A DNA stretch of 13,412 nucleotides, from positions 1,672,236-1,685,647 of the forward strand of contig MU646303.1 in assembly GCA_026770585.1 (NCBI GenBank). Reading direction: 5' to 3'. This DNA comes from Baffinella frigidus (lineage: Eukaryota > Cryptophyceae > Cryptomonadales > Baffinellaceae). The notes beneath the pieces were generated by a model, which was given only the letters and a program-made list of their open reading frames with translations, was not told the origin of the DNA and did not search any database. The translations under genes and the position numbers were made by a program. The number at the start of each line of letters is the position of its first letter. Position 1 is the first letter of the stretch. This document shows positions 1 to 7,205 of this stretch, one piece after another.

Positions 1-373
1 CCAAACCCTAAACCCTAAACCCTAAGCCCTAAACCCTAAACCCTAAAACCTAAACCCTGAACCCTAAACCCTAAACCCTCAACCTTTAATCCTCAACCCC
101 AAACCCTAAATCCTGACCCTAAACCCTAAACTCTATACCCTAAACCCAAAACCCGAAACCCTACATCCCAAATCCCAAACCCGAAACCATCAACCCCAAC
201 CCCCAAACCTTACACCCTGAACCCTGAACCCTGAACCCTAAACGCCACAACCAAACCCCAAACCCTAAACCATAAACCCTGAATCTTGAACCCTGAACCC
301 TACACCCCACAGCTTAAACCCTGAACTCTACACCCTTAACCCTACACCCTAAACCCTTAACCCTTAACCCTAT

Positions 374-422
374 CCGAAACCCGAAACCCGAAACCCGAAA
401 CCCGAAACCCGAAACCCGAAAC
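374..422 (+). repeat. Homogeneous CCGAAAC heptamer array, 7 copies
   Basis: Seven perfect head-to-tail copies of the variant heptamer CCGAAAC sit inside the otherwise heterogeneous telomere-like tract. Perfect identity of a variant unit in degenerate surroundings points to recent local amplification by slippage or unequal exchange, not to telomerase addition of the standard unit. Confidence 0.9.
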
Positions 423-464
423 CCTAAACCCTAAACCCTAAACCCTAAACACTTCACCCTAAAC

Positions 465-562
465 CCTAAACCCTGAAACCTGAACCCCAAACCCCAAACC
501 CTGAACCTAAACCCTAAACCCTGAAACCTGAACCCCAAACCCCAAACCCTGAACCTAAACCC
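465..562 (+). repeat. Two-copy 48-bp higher-order repeat
   Basis: Within the tract, a block of several variant heptamers containing CCCTGAAACCTGAACCCC is repeated with a period of 48 bp (CCCTGAAA at 471 and again at 519). The two copies are nearly identical over the whole period. It shows that blocks of heptamers, not only single heptamers, have been duplicated. Confidence 0.75.
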
Positions 563-654
563 TAAACCGTCAACCCTAAACCCCAACCCACCAACCCCAA
601 ACCCCAAACCCCAAACCACAAACCACAAGCCCTGAACCCTCAACCCTGAAGCAG

Positions 655-742
655 GTTCCCGCTGGGCGAGGCGAACGCCGCGCTGGACGCCGCGGCGCTG
701 AAAGACTCGATCAAGGTCGCCATTCGCGTCGCAACAGAGTGA
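655..742 (+). pseudogene. C-terminal exon fragment, zinc-type alcohol dehydrogenase-like
   Basis: Just right of the telomere-like tract an AG (653-654, context GAAGCAG) is followed by a GC-rich open frame ending in TGA at 740-742. It reads FPLGEANAAL, then DAAALKDSIKVAIRVATE. The order FPL-x-EANxAL followed about ten residues later by K-V-A-I-R-V resembles the extreme C-terminus of zinc-containing medium-chain dehydrogenases (typically yPLeeaneAl...GkvVl.v). This is family knowledge applied to a short piece, so the match is suggestive only. No upstream exon is visible: everything to the left is telomere repeat. It is either the last exon of a gene whose intron runs into the repeat, or a fragment stranded when repeat DNA joined a broken gene. 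Confidence 0.4.
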
Positions 743-800
743 GATCACAGGAGATTCTTCCTTCCAATCAGAGCATTGGATATGACACTGTCTACCCCTC

Positions 801-821
801 CAGGGGTACCTCGCTCATAAG
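801..821 (+). repeat. Dispersed box CAGGGGTACCTCGCTCATAAG
   Basis: This 21-bp sequence recurs at 4298-4320 in inverted orientation with one difference, and in weaker form at 8619-8640, 9025-9050, 12976-12996 and 7626-7639. Read on the minus strand it translates MSEVPL, which is why short spurious frames start here. Copies tend to lie beside the AT-rich palindromes and CGGTCGGT runs of the window, so it may be one end of an interspersed element. Confidence 0.8.
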
Positions 822-859
822 AAAGCACCCCCCCCCCACCCTAGGACCACCATAGGACC

Positions 860-892
860 AGCAAGGTCGCCATCCGCGTCGCGCCCGAATGA
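860..892 (+). pseudogene. Second copy of the dehydrogenase-like tail
   Basis: The frame SKVAIRVAPE followed by TGA at 890-892 repeats the last nine residues and stop of the fragment ending at 742. The 30-bp blocks 713-742 and 863-892 are exactly 150 bp apart. Of five base differences, four fall in third codon positions, and only Thr to Pro changes the protein. Sequence after both stops is also related (CCAATnAGAGCA at about 766 and 919). It looks like a duplicated gene 3' end that diverged under coding constraint, or two alternative last exons. No donor or upstream coding sequence is attached. Confidence 0.4.
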
Positions 893-1990
893 GAGGAGGA
901 GAGAAGACCCCCCCTACCAATGAGAGCAGAGGAGAAGACACTCCCCACCCCGAAGGGAGCCTCGCCGGTGGTACACGTTCGCCGTATGATGTTTCCAGGG
1001 GGTCGGTGATGTCCAGCAGCCGCCTGGGGCCACTGAGGGCAACTCGGGGGTGAGTAAAACGATGGAAATGCTCCACTGGGGAAGGCTGGTCGGTGTTTGA
1101 AAAGCGTAGGGGGTGTTCCCTGCCAGTCGTACAAATACATGATCCTCGGCCGGTCTTTGTTTTTCTTAATCAACCTTAATCAGTATCTGGGTGGTTGAGT
1201 GAATGCGGATTTTGGCAACTCTCTGGGACAAACATGCAGGCCCCCAATCCGGTGCGGGTTCTTAAGTTCTGGGGCCGTGTAACCCCGACATCCCTGTATG
1301 CACAGGCCTACTGCAAGGCCCTAGGGGGCGCGTTTTCTTATGTGCGAGGTTCCCGTGTTCCTGGTCGTATCGATAGCAGGGCTGGAGAGCGAAACGCGAT
1401 CCGAATGCAAAAATGCTTTCTCTGCAGATCCTTTCTACGGAACGGCGTGTCGTTGGCATATGTTGGGAGAAATTAAAACCTAGAGGACCTAAAGGGCCAT
1501 CTGGCTGCACCGCGATGAGTGAGTCGAAGAGCGGAGACCGGAGACCGTCTGCCCGGTGCAATGCGCTGCGCCTCACGAGGAGGAGGAGAGAGACAAGTTG
1601 TTGATTACAAGACCAGCATCAGAGCATGACCAGGTGCTAAGACTCCCTGCGGGGTTGAGGGGAGTGCCATTCCACCAGCCTTCCCAGCATCCTGGTCGTG
1701 TAGGATCCTAATCAATTGACCACATTCTGGTCTTAGAATTTTACACCTCATCATCAGCCCCACTGGTGAAATGTTACACCCCATGGTTTGACTCCATCTT
1801 TTCCCGAATTAGATCTGTAAAACGCCTAAAATATTAATAAAATATTGCAGTACAAAAATTAGTACCACGGATCGAACACGACGGGTGTCTCGTCCAGTCA
1901 AGACCCTCTTATTTTTTTCTGCTGACCAAAAGTTGTCTCATCCTTTCGCGAGCAAACGGTCGTCAAGCAGTTCCAAGGACCCAGCATTCG
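893..1990. other. Intergenic, repeat-like, no gene recognised
   Basis: I see no convincing coding sequence. From 1195 to about 1500 there are pieces shared with other parts of the window: ATCCGGTGCGGGTTCTTAAG (like 4494-4520), GTGTAACCCCGACATCCCTG at 1278-1297 (like 4018-4038), and GAGGACCTAAAGG (like 7374-7385). From about 1700 the sequence becomes AT-richer, with an imperfect direct repeat of TTACACCNCA at 1740 and 1773. This AT-rich stretch (1700-1980) could be the promoter and leader of the frame starting at 1991, but no TATA box or initiator could be fixed. Confidence 0.5.
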
Positions 1991-2863
1991 ATGCTTTCGC
2001 TGAAGAAGGTGGCCAAACTGCTGACTATCTCCGCCGATGCGCGCAGAACTGCTGCATCTGACGCCCCAGGCGCCGGTGATGGCGGTGATGGAGCTGACCA
2101 TGCAAAGCCGTCACCGTCGCATTGGGGGACCCTGCGTGATTTTCTAGACGAAGATGGGAAACCACCCCTCGTCCGCCTGACACAGCGCTGGCAGCGTGCC
2201 ACACGTCTCGAGGCGGTTGACGGCCTCGAAGAATGGGTGCGCGTGCGGAAATGGTCTACGAGCAGCGAAGAGCTTGCAGCCCAAACCATGCACGACCTGA
2301 CCAGTGCGCGGAATATTGTGGTGGGCGGCCGCACCATGTTCCTGGCGCCGAACCCGGACGCCGACGCCAAGCGAATCCAGCTCCTTCGGACGCCCTCCAG
2401 CGAGGAACCCCGGCGGCGTCGGCGCCTTCCATCCGCAGACGTTCCCTCGGGTCCTTACGACGCCTTCAAACCAAAAGTCTCGCGCAAGATCCTTCGCCTG
2501 CCCGTCGGGCCCCCTGCTGCCCCCCGCGCCCCCGGCTGCAAGCCCCGCCGTCCCAGCGTCTCGAGTCACGGAACCCCGCGCCCATCCAGCGCGGGGTCCG
2601 ACGCCTCTGGCCATGACCGCTTCGGCTCTAGCTTCTCTGATATCATCCCCTTGCGCTGGGGGGTGGGGGAGTCGCGGAGCCAGAGGTTCGCGCGTGCCGA
2701 CGCGTCGCGCAGCGTGAAGATGCAGCGCGAAATCCAGACGCGGAGCTGCGAAAACTCTCCTGTGATGCGTCCCATGCGCGATTCCGTGTTCGGGGAGTCC
2801 CGCCCGGCAAAGAGCTGCGAAAACCCCGTGAGGGAGTTCCAGCCGGTTAAGCTAAGCTGGTGA
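1991..2863 (+). CDS. Uncharacterised 290-residue basic protein
   Basis: An uninterrupted frame from ATG (1991) to TGA (2861-2863) with mostly G or C in third positions, unlike the repeat-rich flanks, so it is probably real. Residues about 43-130 look folded: HWGTLRDFLDEDGKPPL, a tryptophan- and arginine-rich helix-like stretch, then RNIVVGGRTMFLAPNPDAD. Residues about 130-215 are low-complexity Arg/Ser/Pro and probably disordered. The C-terminal 60 residues contain a repeated short motif, RSCENSPV and KSCENPV about 25 residues apart, and end in FQPVKLSW. There is no signal peptide, membrane segment or catalytic motif that I recognise. The ATG is the first in frame after the AT-rich leader. 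A terminal exon of a larger gene is possible, because an AG follows a T-rich stretch at about 1845. I do not know its function. Confidence 0.68.
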   Translation: MLSLKKVAKLLTISADARRTAASDAPGAGDGGDGADHAKPSPSHWGTLRDFLDEDGKPPLVRLTQRWQRATRLEAVDGLEEWVRVRKWSTSSEELAAQTMHDLTSARNIVVGGRTMFLAPNPDADAKRIQLLRTPSSEEPRRRRRLPSADVPSGPYDAFKPKVSRKILRLPVGPPAAPRAPGCKPRRPSVSSHGTPRPSSAGSDASGHDRFGSSFSDIIPLRWGVGESRSQRFARADASRSVKMQREIQTRSCENSPVMRPMRDSVFGESRPAKSCENPVREFQPVKLSW

Positions 2864-2895
2864 CTCGGCGTGAGGGGTGTGGTGTGGCGCTGCGG

Positions 2896-2900
2896 TGTAA
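2896..2900 (+). promoter_or_regulatory. Possible UGUAA polyadenylation signal
   Basis: TGTAA lies 33 nt after the stop of the 290-codon frame. In chlorophyte algae UGUAA is the usual near-upstream polyadenylation element. The pentamer is short and expected by chance, so it supports the gene call only weakly. Confidence 0.3.
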
Positions 2901-3151
2901 ATCTTTGAGTACATGTGTGGTTGTGAGGAACTCCTCGGGGTTGGATTTGCAACTCAAGTGAACCGGTCACATTTCGTGGTGACGAATCCTGTGCTCTCAC
3001 CCCGCACTGCGTGCGCTTCGCGGGCCCTACGTACAAGGTTATATCCAAAAGAAGAACCCGGGCCTCTCGCATGCCCTGCAACGCCTCGAGGTTCGAAGGA
3101 GACACGTATTAGGTCCACTGCAGCCTACAGTTGGAGTTAGCCGCAGCATCT

Positions 3152-3195
3152 CCAGCAGCTCCGAAAATGACCGGCCCAACTAGACACCTATACAG
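3152..3195 (+). repeat. Repeat B, copy 1
   Basis: This 44-bp block, centred on AAATGACCGGCCCA, recurs at 10157-10200 in the same orientation with five mismatches. Here it is followed after one base by repeat A. In the other locus the two blocks are about 560 bp apart. Confidence 0.85.
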
Positions 3196-3196
3196 T

Positions 3197-3278
3197 GAAC
3201 AAGCCACGGCAGGACCTCACCGACGACCAGCTCATCGAGCTGTGCGTCATTGCTGTCCGGCAGCACCGAGACGACTGC
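3197..3278 (+). pseudogene. Repeat A, copy 1: copy of an exon-like segment
   Basis: These 82 bp match 10765-10846 at 81 of 82 positions. One frame reads NKPRQDLTDDQLIELCVI and on to RQHRDDC, matching the candidate exon at 10742-10855, with Gln here in place of Glu. Here there is no ATG upstream in that frame, and the sequence diverges right after the last cysteine codon, where it continues into unrelated repeats. It is therefore best read as a transposed or duplicated exon fragment. High identity implies a recent copying event or strong constraint. Confidence 0.7.
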
Positions 3279-3722
3279 ACGGCTTTGGCACATTGCTCAG
3301 AGGGTGCGTGTACAGGGATATCTGGGCTACAAGAACGCCCCTTGGTCGAGCCTCAATCGGTGTCTGGTTTCTTAACACGTGGGTTGACTAAACGCAAGGT
3401 TTAGTCCACCCTCTGGTACAAATTTGAAAGAACGCAGGCCTGGAATCAGGTACAGGGGTTACTCGAAGTTCAGGTACGACAGATTTGAGTACACACCTGT
3501 GTTTGCTATGTGGACCTGAATGAAGTAAGGACCGCACAGCAAAGGGTTTCTCTGCGGGCTTTTTCACAGACCGTACACAACCGTGTTCCGCGGAACTTAG
3601 CAAAATTGAAGGACCGCAGGCCTACCGCAAAAACGTAGAACGGAGGTAGCAAAATTTTGGGCCGAATAAAAAGGCCAAAATTTCTGGGGGAAAGTGGGCC
3701 AGGGGCTCGTCGTTAAAAATTG

Positions 3723-3768
3723 CACCTAACACCGTGACCAAATTTCACCTAACCCTGTGACCAAATTT
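3723..3768 (+). repeat. 23-bp tandem repeat, 2 copies
   Basis: Two adjacent units, 3723-3745 and 3746-3768, share CACCTAAC, GTGACCAAATTT and differ at only two internal positions. The surrounding sequence is AT-rich and non-coding. Confidence 0.85.
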
Positions 3769-3877
3769 CAAAATCTGGATTTAAATTCCACATTTAAGGT
3801 CCACACCGACCGAAATGAGCTCATGTCTTAATTGTACTGAATTGTCAAAAGTAAACCAAGGTCCACCACCCATCGCT

Positions 3878-3947
3878 TGTGCGGGCCTTCAAGTTGAGGA
3901 ACGCACACCGAAGGCTTTCTTTGCGGGCCTTTAATGTAAGGCCCGCA
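3878..3947. repeat. Pair of GC-rich palindromes
   Basis: The first palindrome, 3878-3907, has TGTGCG and CGCACA ends with an imperfect stem. The second has perfect 10-bp arms, TGCGGGCCTT (3922-3931) and AAGGCCCGCA (3938-3947), around a 6-nt TAATGT loop. The plan, TGCG plus variable stem plus TAAT-type loop, matches the AT-rich palindromes at 7319-7344 and 7554-7582, although the stem sequences differ. Confidence 0.85.
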
Positions 3948-4297
3948 CACGGTCGGGTTTCAAACGCCGTATCTCAATCTCGAGTAACCCCAGTACGGAT
4001 TCCTAGGCTATGGTTTTGTGTAACCCCGATATCCCTGTGTGAATATGAAAACACTTGTCTCTTCGTTCTTAATAATTAAAAACAATGAAAACGCGTGCTC
4101 CGCTTTTCCCTCTTCTGCCTCACTGATCTCTCTACTCTCACTGCCCTCCCCCTTCCTCCTCAATCTCAGGTCCAGATTCTGCGTCTGTGGTCACCTGGCC
4201 CTCAGTTTCTGAAGCAACGTTGATTGTACGATTGGACATGTTGTTAAAAAAAGTTTTTTGAATTGAGAACACGCCACCGTTCTCAGATTACGCGCAC

Positions 4298-4341
4298 CTT
4301 ATGAGTGAGGTACCCCTGTACCTCGATTAAAGACACGACCT
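4298..4341 (-). repeat. Inverted copy of the dispersed box, fused to another repeat
   Basis: Positions 4298-4320 are the reverse complement of the box at 801-821, with one mismatch over 21 bp. The adjoining 4320-4341 (ACCTCGATTAAAGACAC then GACCT) recurs at 11186-11207 with one mismatch in 22. There it lacks the box, so two independent dispersed units meet here. Confidence 0.8.
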
Positions 4342-4619
4342 CCACCTGAGGCCCTAGACGCACCCCACGCTTTTGTTTGAAGTCGCTGCTTCTAATGTCG
4401 CTGCTCGAAGGCGCACAGTCGTGGTCTTTAAAATCAAGGTCTTGCTATAACTGGTCGGCCTGGTCCTTTATTTCTTAAGGTCCGCGCCTCAAAATCCGGT
4501 GCGTGTCCTCAAAGTGTGTGCCCATAATCGAGAGTAGCCTCTGTGCGCAGAAGAAAGGGTTTCAGCATGTAGGGGTTTCAGTTTCAGAGTGTTTTGTGAA
4601 GAGTTTGAAAGTTTAGAAA
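4342..4619. other. Intergenic, AT- and repeat-rich
   Basis: No gene recognised. It contains TTTCTTAAGGTCCGCGCCTC and AAAATCCGGTGCGTGTCCTC (4470-4512), related to the hairpin units at 7.3-7.6 kb, and then grades into the telomere-like tract through GTTTCAG and GTTTAGA motifs from about 4560. Confidence 0.5.
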
Positions 4620-5861
4620 TTAAGGTTTTGGGGTTTAGAGTTTAGGGTTTAGGGTTTAGGGTTTAGGGCTCAAGGTTTAGGAATTTAAGGTGTGGGGTGA
4701 AGGATTAAGGGTTGAGGGTGTAAGGATTTGGGGTTTGGGGTTTAGGTTTGACGGCTGGGTTTAAAGTTAAGGTAAGGATTTAAGGTTTTATTGTTGAGGG
4801 TTAAAGGTTGAAGGTTGAGGGTGAGGGTTGAGGGTGAGGGTTTGGGGTGTAAGGTTCAATTTGCGAATTAAAAGGTTTGAGGGTTTAGGATTGAGGGTTT
4901 AGGTTTTGGGATTTAGGGTTTAGGGGTTAGGTTTGAAGTTTAAAGTTCAATTTTCAGGGAGTAGGGTTTAGGGTTTGTGGAGTAGGTATCAGGGATCAGA
5001 CTTCAGGTTTCAGGTTTTAGGATTTGGGGTTTCGGGCTTAATTTTTGGGGCTGAGGGTTTCAGGCTCAGAGGTTTGGGGCTTAGGGTTCGAGGTTTGGGG
5101 TTCAGGGTTCAGGGTTTAGGGTTGATGTTTTTGGGTTGTTTAGGGCTTCGGGTTCAAGGCTCATGGGTTTAGGGTTTAGGGCTTCGATTTGGGGTTTGGG
5201 TTCAGGTTTTTGGGTTTTGAGGTTTTGTTTATAGGGTTTGCGGTGCAGGGTTTAGGAGTTGGGGTAAAGATTTCAGGGTTTAGGGTTCAGGGTTTGGGTT
5301 TGACGGTTGAATTTGGGTTTGGAGTTCACGGTTTAAGAGTTTAGGGTTCAGGGTTTGGAGTTCAGAGTTCAGGGTTTTGGGTTTAGGGTTCAGAGTTTTG
5401 GGTTTTTGGTTTAGGGTGTAGGGTTTAGGGTTTAGGGTTCAGGGTTCATAGGTTTGGGTTTAGGGTTTAGGGTTTTTTAGGGCTCAAGGTTAAAAGTTGT
5501 GAGTTCAGGGTTTGGTTTGTAGTGTTTGGGGATTAGACGTTTGGTTTCAGGGTTCAGGGCTTGGAGATTTTGGGTTTTGGGATTAGCATTTGCTATTAAG
5601 GGTTTAGAGTTTAGAGTTCAGGTTCCAAGTTTGGGGGTTTAGGTTTCAGGAATTAGGGTACAGGGTTCAGTTTTTAGTGTTTAGGGTTTGGGATCTGGGG
5701 TTCAATTAGGGTCTATGGTTTAGGTGGTTCAGGAAATAGGATTTTTCAGTGTTGAGTTCAGAGTTAAGGTCTTGGGTTTTAGAGCTAAGGCTGAGGTTTT
5801 AGATTTTACAGTCAAGGGTTCAGGGTGTAGGGTCTAGTGTTCATTGTTTAGGGGGTCGGGT

Positions 5862-5893
<32 letters not shown>

Positions 5894-6073
5894 TGTTGAG
5901 GGTTGAGGGTTGAGGGTTGCTGGTTTGTTTTCTGTGTTTAGGGGTGTAGGGTTTAGGGAATAGGATTTAGAGTCTACTGTGAAGGGTTCAAGATTGATGG
6001 TTTATGGTTTAAGGTTCAAGGTTCAGGGGTCAGGGTTCAGGCTTCAGGTTTTAGGTTAAGGGTTTTGGGTTTA
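4620..6073 (-). repeat. Degenerate telomere-type tract, TTTAGGG orientation
   Basis: About 1.45 kb of TTTAGGG and variants (TTCAGGG, TTTGGGG, TTGAGGG, GTTTAGA) on the plus strand, which is the opposite orientation to the tract at 1-654. Perfect copies cluster at 4640-4668 and around 5430-5470, and divergence is heavy elsewhere. Repeated GGG or longer runs make the plus strand prone to G-quadruplex formation. The tract resumes at 7017 after an inserted element. Frames inside it are artefacts of the heptamer period. Confidence 0.93.
5861..5917 (+). repeat. Homogeneous TTGAGGG array, about 8 copies
   Basis: A near-perfect run of the variant heptamer TTGAGGG, with one TTGAGTG copy, lies inside the degenerate tract. 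Like the CCGAAAC array at 374-422 it indicates local amplification of a variant unit. Confidence 0.85.
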
Positions 6074-6492
6074 GGCCGTTTCTTACCCTGGAATCGAGAA
6101 AGAGAGAGATTGATAATTTATTGCCAAACAACCAGCGTCAGCGCCGCACATGCTACGCATTGTGCCACTTACTGTACCCCGTGTCGGCCGCTCATACGAG
6201 CATTTTCCGGATGGATTCTAACTCCACCTCCTACCCTTTTCTCGATTTGTTGCCCCTTTCGTCTCGCCGCGCCCGCCTTCCCGCAGCTTCCCGTGTCCAT
6301 TCCCCCATCCTTCCGCCCTTTCCTTTCGGAGAGAGGGGACAATCCCGGAGCGAGATGCATCCCGCCGTCCTTCCCACCTTTCCCGCTGCTCCTACCGCTC
6401 CGCCACTACCGCCACTACTCCCGCCGCGCCCGTCAATCGAGAAAAAAAGAATGAGAGATTGCAAAGCACAAAACCTCCTTTTCGGAGGATTG

Positions 6493-6891
6493 GCGTTTCT
6501 TACGGATCGAGAAAGAAAGAATATGGGAAAAGCTTATTCCTCCTTCTCAAAAATCGGTCTCGGAACGGGGAAACAGAGGCCTGTATTTCCCCGATTTTCT
6601 GGTTCGGAGGACTTAGCAAACCCCTCACATGTGCAAAAAGAAGTGATTTCTGAGAGGAAAAAGTGAACGCTTTGTCATGTGTTCCTCGATCTGTCGACCT
6701 TTTTCTCTTCAAAAGATCCATAACCTGTGCAAAAAGATATGAAAAGAGTAAAAACGGGATTCTCCTTTTTGTGAAAACTCGATCCTGTGTTCCTATCGAC
6801 CCGTCGACCTTTTTCTCTTGAAAAGGTCCATAACCTAACAGGTATTTCCTCGGGCTTATTCTTCCTTCCTCGAATTCAGCGTAAGAAACGC
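6493..6891. repeat. Internal inverted repeat pair of the element
   Basis: GCGTTTCTTACGGATCGAGA at 6493 faces its complement, TCGAATTCAGCGTAAGAAAC, ending at 6891. Both are variants of the terminal sequence at 6074 and 7016. The 399-bp inner segment could be a nested shorter element or repeated transposase-binding sites. No target duplication is obvious around it. Confidence 0.6.
6678..6838 (+). repeat. Imperfect direct repeat, period about 109 bp
   Basis: Two copies of a block reading TGTGTTCCT, GTCGACCTTTTTCTCTT, AAAAG and TCCATAACCT occur at about 6678-6727 and 6787-6836. They lie between the inner inverted repeats of the mobile element. Confidence 0.75.
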
Positions 6892-7016
6892 AAAAATCGC
6901 TTTTCGTGAGATTAAGAAGTTAAGCAGTAGACTATTAATTTGTACTGGTACATTGATTCAAAAGTCAATCACAATCTCTTATTCTTCTTTTCTCGATTCC
7001 AGCGTAAAAAACGGCC

Positions 7017-7076
7017 TTATAATTTTTAGATTTTAGAGTTCTGGGTTTAGGGTTTTAGTGTTGGGGTTTAGGGTTT
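7017..7076 (-). repeat. Telomere-like tract resuming after the insertion
   Basis: After the TTA duplication the sequence returns to TTTTAGA, GGGTTTAGGG and GTTTAGGGTTTA motifs in the same orientation as 4620-6073. This shows that the element split one continuous tract. Confidence 0.85.
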
Positions 7077-7107
7077 ACAGGGGTATTTACAGGGGTATCT
7101 GAGCTGT

Positions 7108-7205
7108 CCCTCAAGTGGCCAGTAGGCTCTCACGCCATACGGTAGGGCCCTAGGACCTGCCTAGGGCGAGTTAGGTTGAATTTTCACCGTATGGCCAATT
7201 AAGGG
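7108..7205. repeat. Foldback repeat with nested stems, copy 1
   Basis: The outer arms CCCTCAAGTGGCC (7108-7120) and GGCCAATTAAGGG (7193-7205) pair at 11 of 13. Inside are the perfect arms GCCATACGGT (7134-7143) and ACCGTATGGC (7186-7195), which share three bases with the outer arm, and a tight hairpin GCCCTAGG (7147-7154) / CCTAGGGC (7160-7167). It shares CTCAAGTGGC, GTAGGCTC and a following CTCGAGGGTCGGTCGGT with the element at 8645-8757. Confidence 0.8.

Larger units (their letters stand above)
1..654 (+). repeat. Degenerate telomere-type CCCTAAA tract
   Basis: The stretch is an almost uninterrupted run of CCCTAAA heptamers and variants (CCCTGAA, CCCCAAA, CCCGAAA, CCCTACA). The most perfect copies lie at the very left edge (about 1-32) and at 421-448. 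CCCTAAA is the C-rich strand of the plant and green-algal telomere repeat, and this orientation is what the left end of a chromosome would show. The many substitutions argue against an active telomere, so it is better read as subtelomeric or interstitial. Reading frames inside it, which give repeated GLGFRV-type peptides, are by-products of the repeat. The right edge abuts a coding-like exon at 655. Confidence 0.93.
3279..4297. other. Intergenic, short repeats and palindromes
   Basis: No supported gene. The stretch contains the box-like TACAGGGATATCTGGGCTAC at 3310, several GCGGGC(C)TT / AAGGCCCGC palindromes (3538-3575 partial, 3878-3907, 3922-3947), a 23-bp tandem repeat (3723-3768), and a pyrimidine-rich run at about 4100-4168 ending in CAATCTCAG that resembles an intron acceptor. 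The frame after that AG is open for only 17 codons, to TGA at 4221-4223, so no exon can be claimed. Confidence 0.6.
6074..7016. mobile_element. 943-bp TIR element, possibly PIF/Harbinger-type and non-autonomous
   Basis: The ends are inverted repeats of about 29 bp: GGCCGTTTCTTACCCTGG onward at 6074, and its near-complement ending AACGGCC at 7016, with two mismatches in the first 28 positions. TTA occurs directly outside both ends (6071-6073 and 7017-7019), a 3-bp target duplication. Telomere-like sequence lies on both sides, so insertion into the tract is clear. A GGCC-starting inverted repeat with a TTA duplication is characteristic of PIF/Harbinger elements, so that assignment is an inference from structure. 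No transposase is visible. The open frames (for example 6121-6666) are pyrimidine-rich and resemble no known protein. Subterminal copies of the end sequence occur inside (6435-6461, 6493 onward, 6868-6891). Confidence 0.85.

Noticed and set aside
1-40. True chromosome end
   Set aside because: The repeats degenerate within the first 50 bp and remain heterogeneous; an active telomere should be a long perfect array, so this is probably interstitial or subtelomeric.
431-748. Minus-strand frame with repeated GLGFRV-type peptides
   Set aside because: It is the translation of telomere-like heptamers; the peptide period follows the 7-bp DNA repeat and no coding bias is present.
792-1173. Two minus-strand frames with MSEVPL and GGLLSSS-type sequence
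   Set aside because: They overlap the dispersed box and C-runs, and have no family features or conserved second copy in frame.
2144-2614. Long opposite-strand frames inside the 290-codon gene
   Set aside because: GC-rich shadow frames; base use and residue composition favour the plus-strand frame from 1991.
4975-5172. Plus-strand frame of RVQGLGFRV type in the second tract
   Set aside because: Same artefact of TTTAGGG/TTCAGGG repeats lacking stops in one frame.
6121-6666. 181-codon frame inside the TIR element as a transposase
   Set aside because: Pro/Ser/Arg-rich translation of a pyrimidine-rich stretch; no DDE pattern, helix-turn-helix or similarity that I can see.
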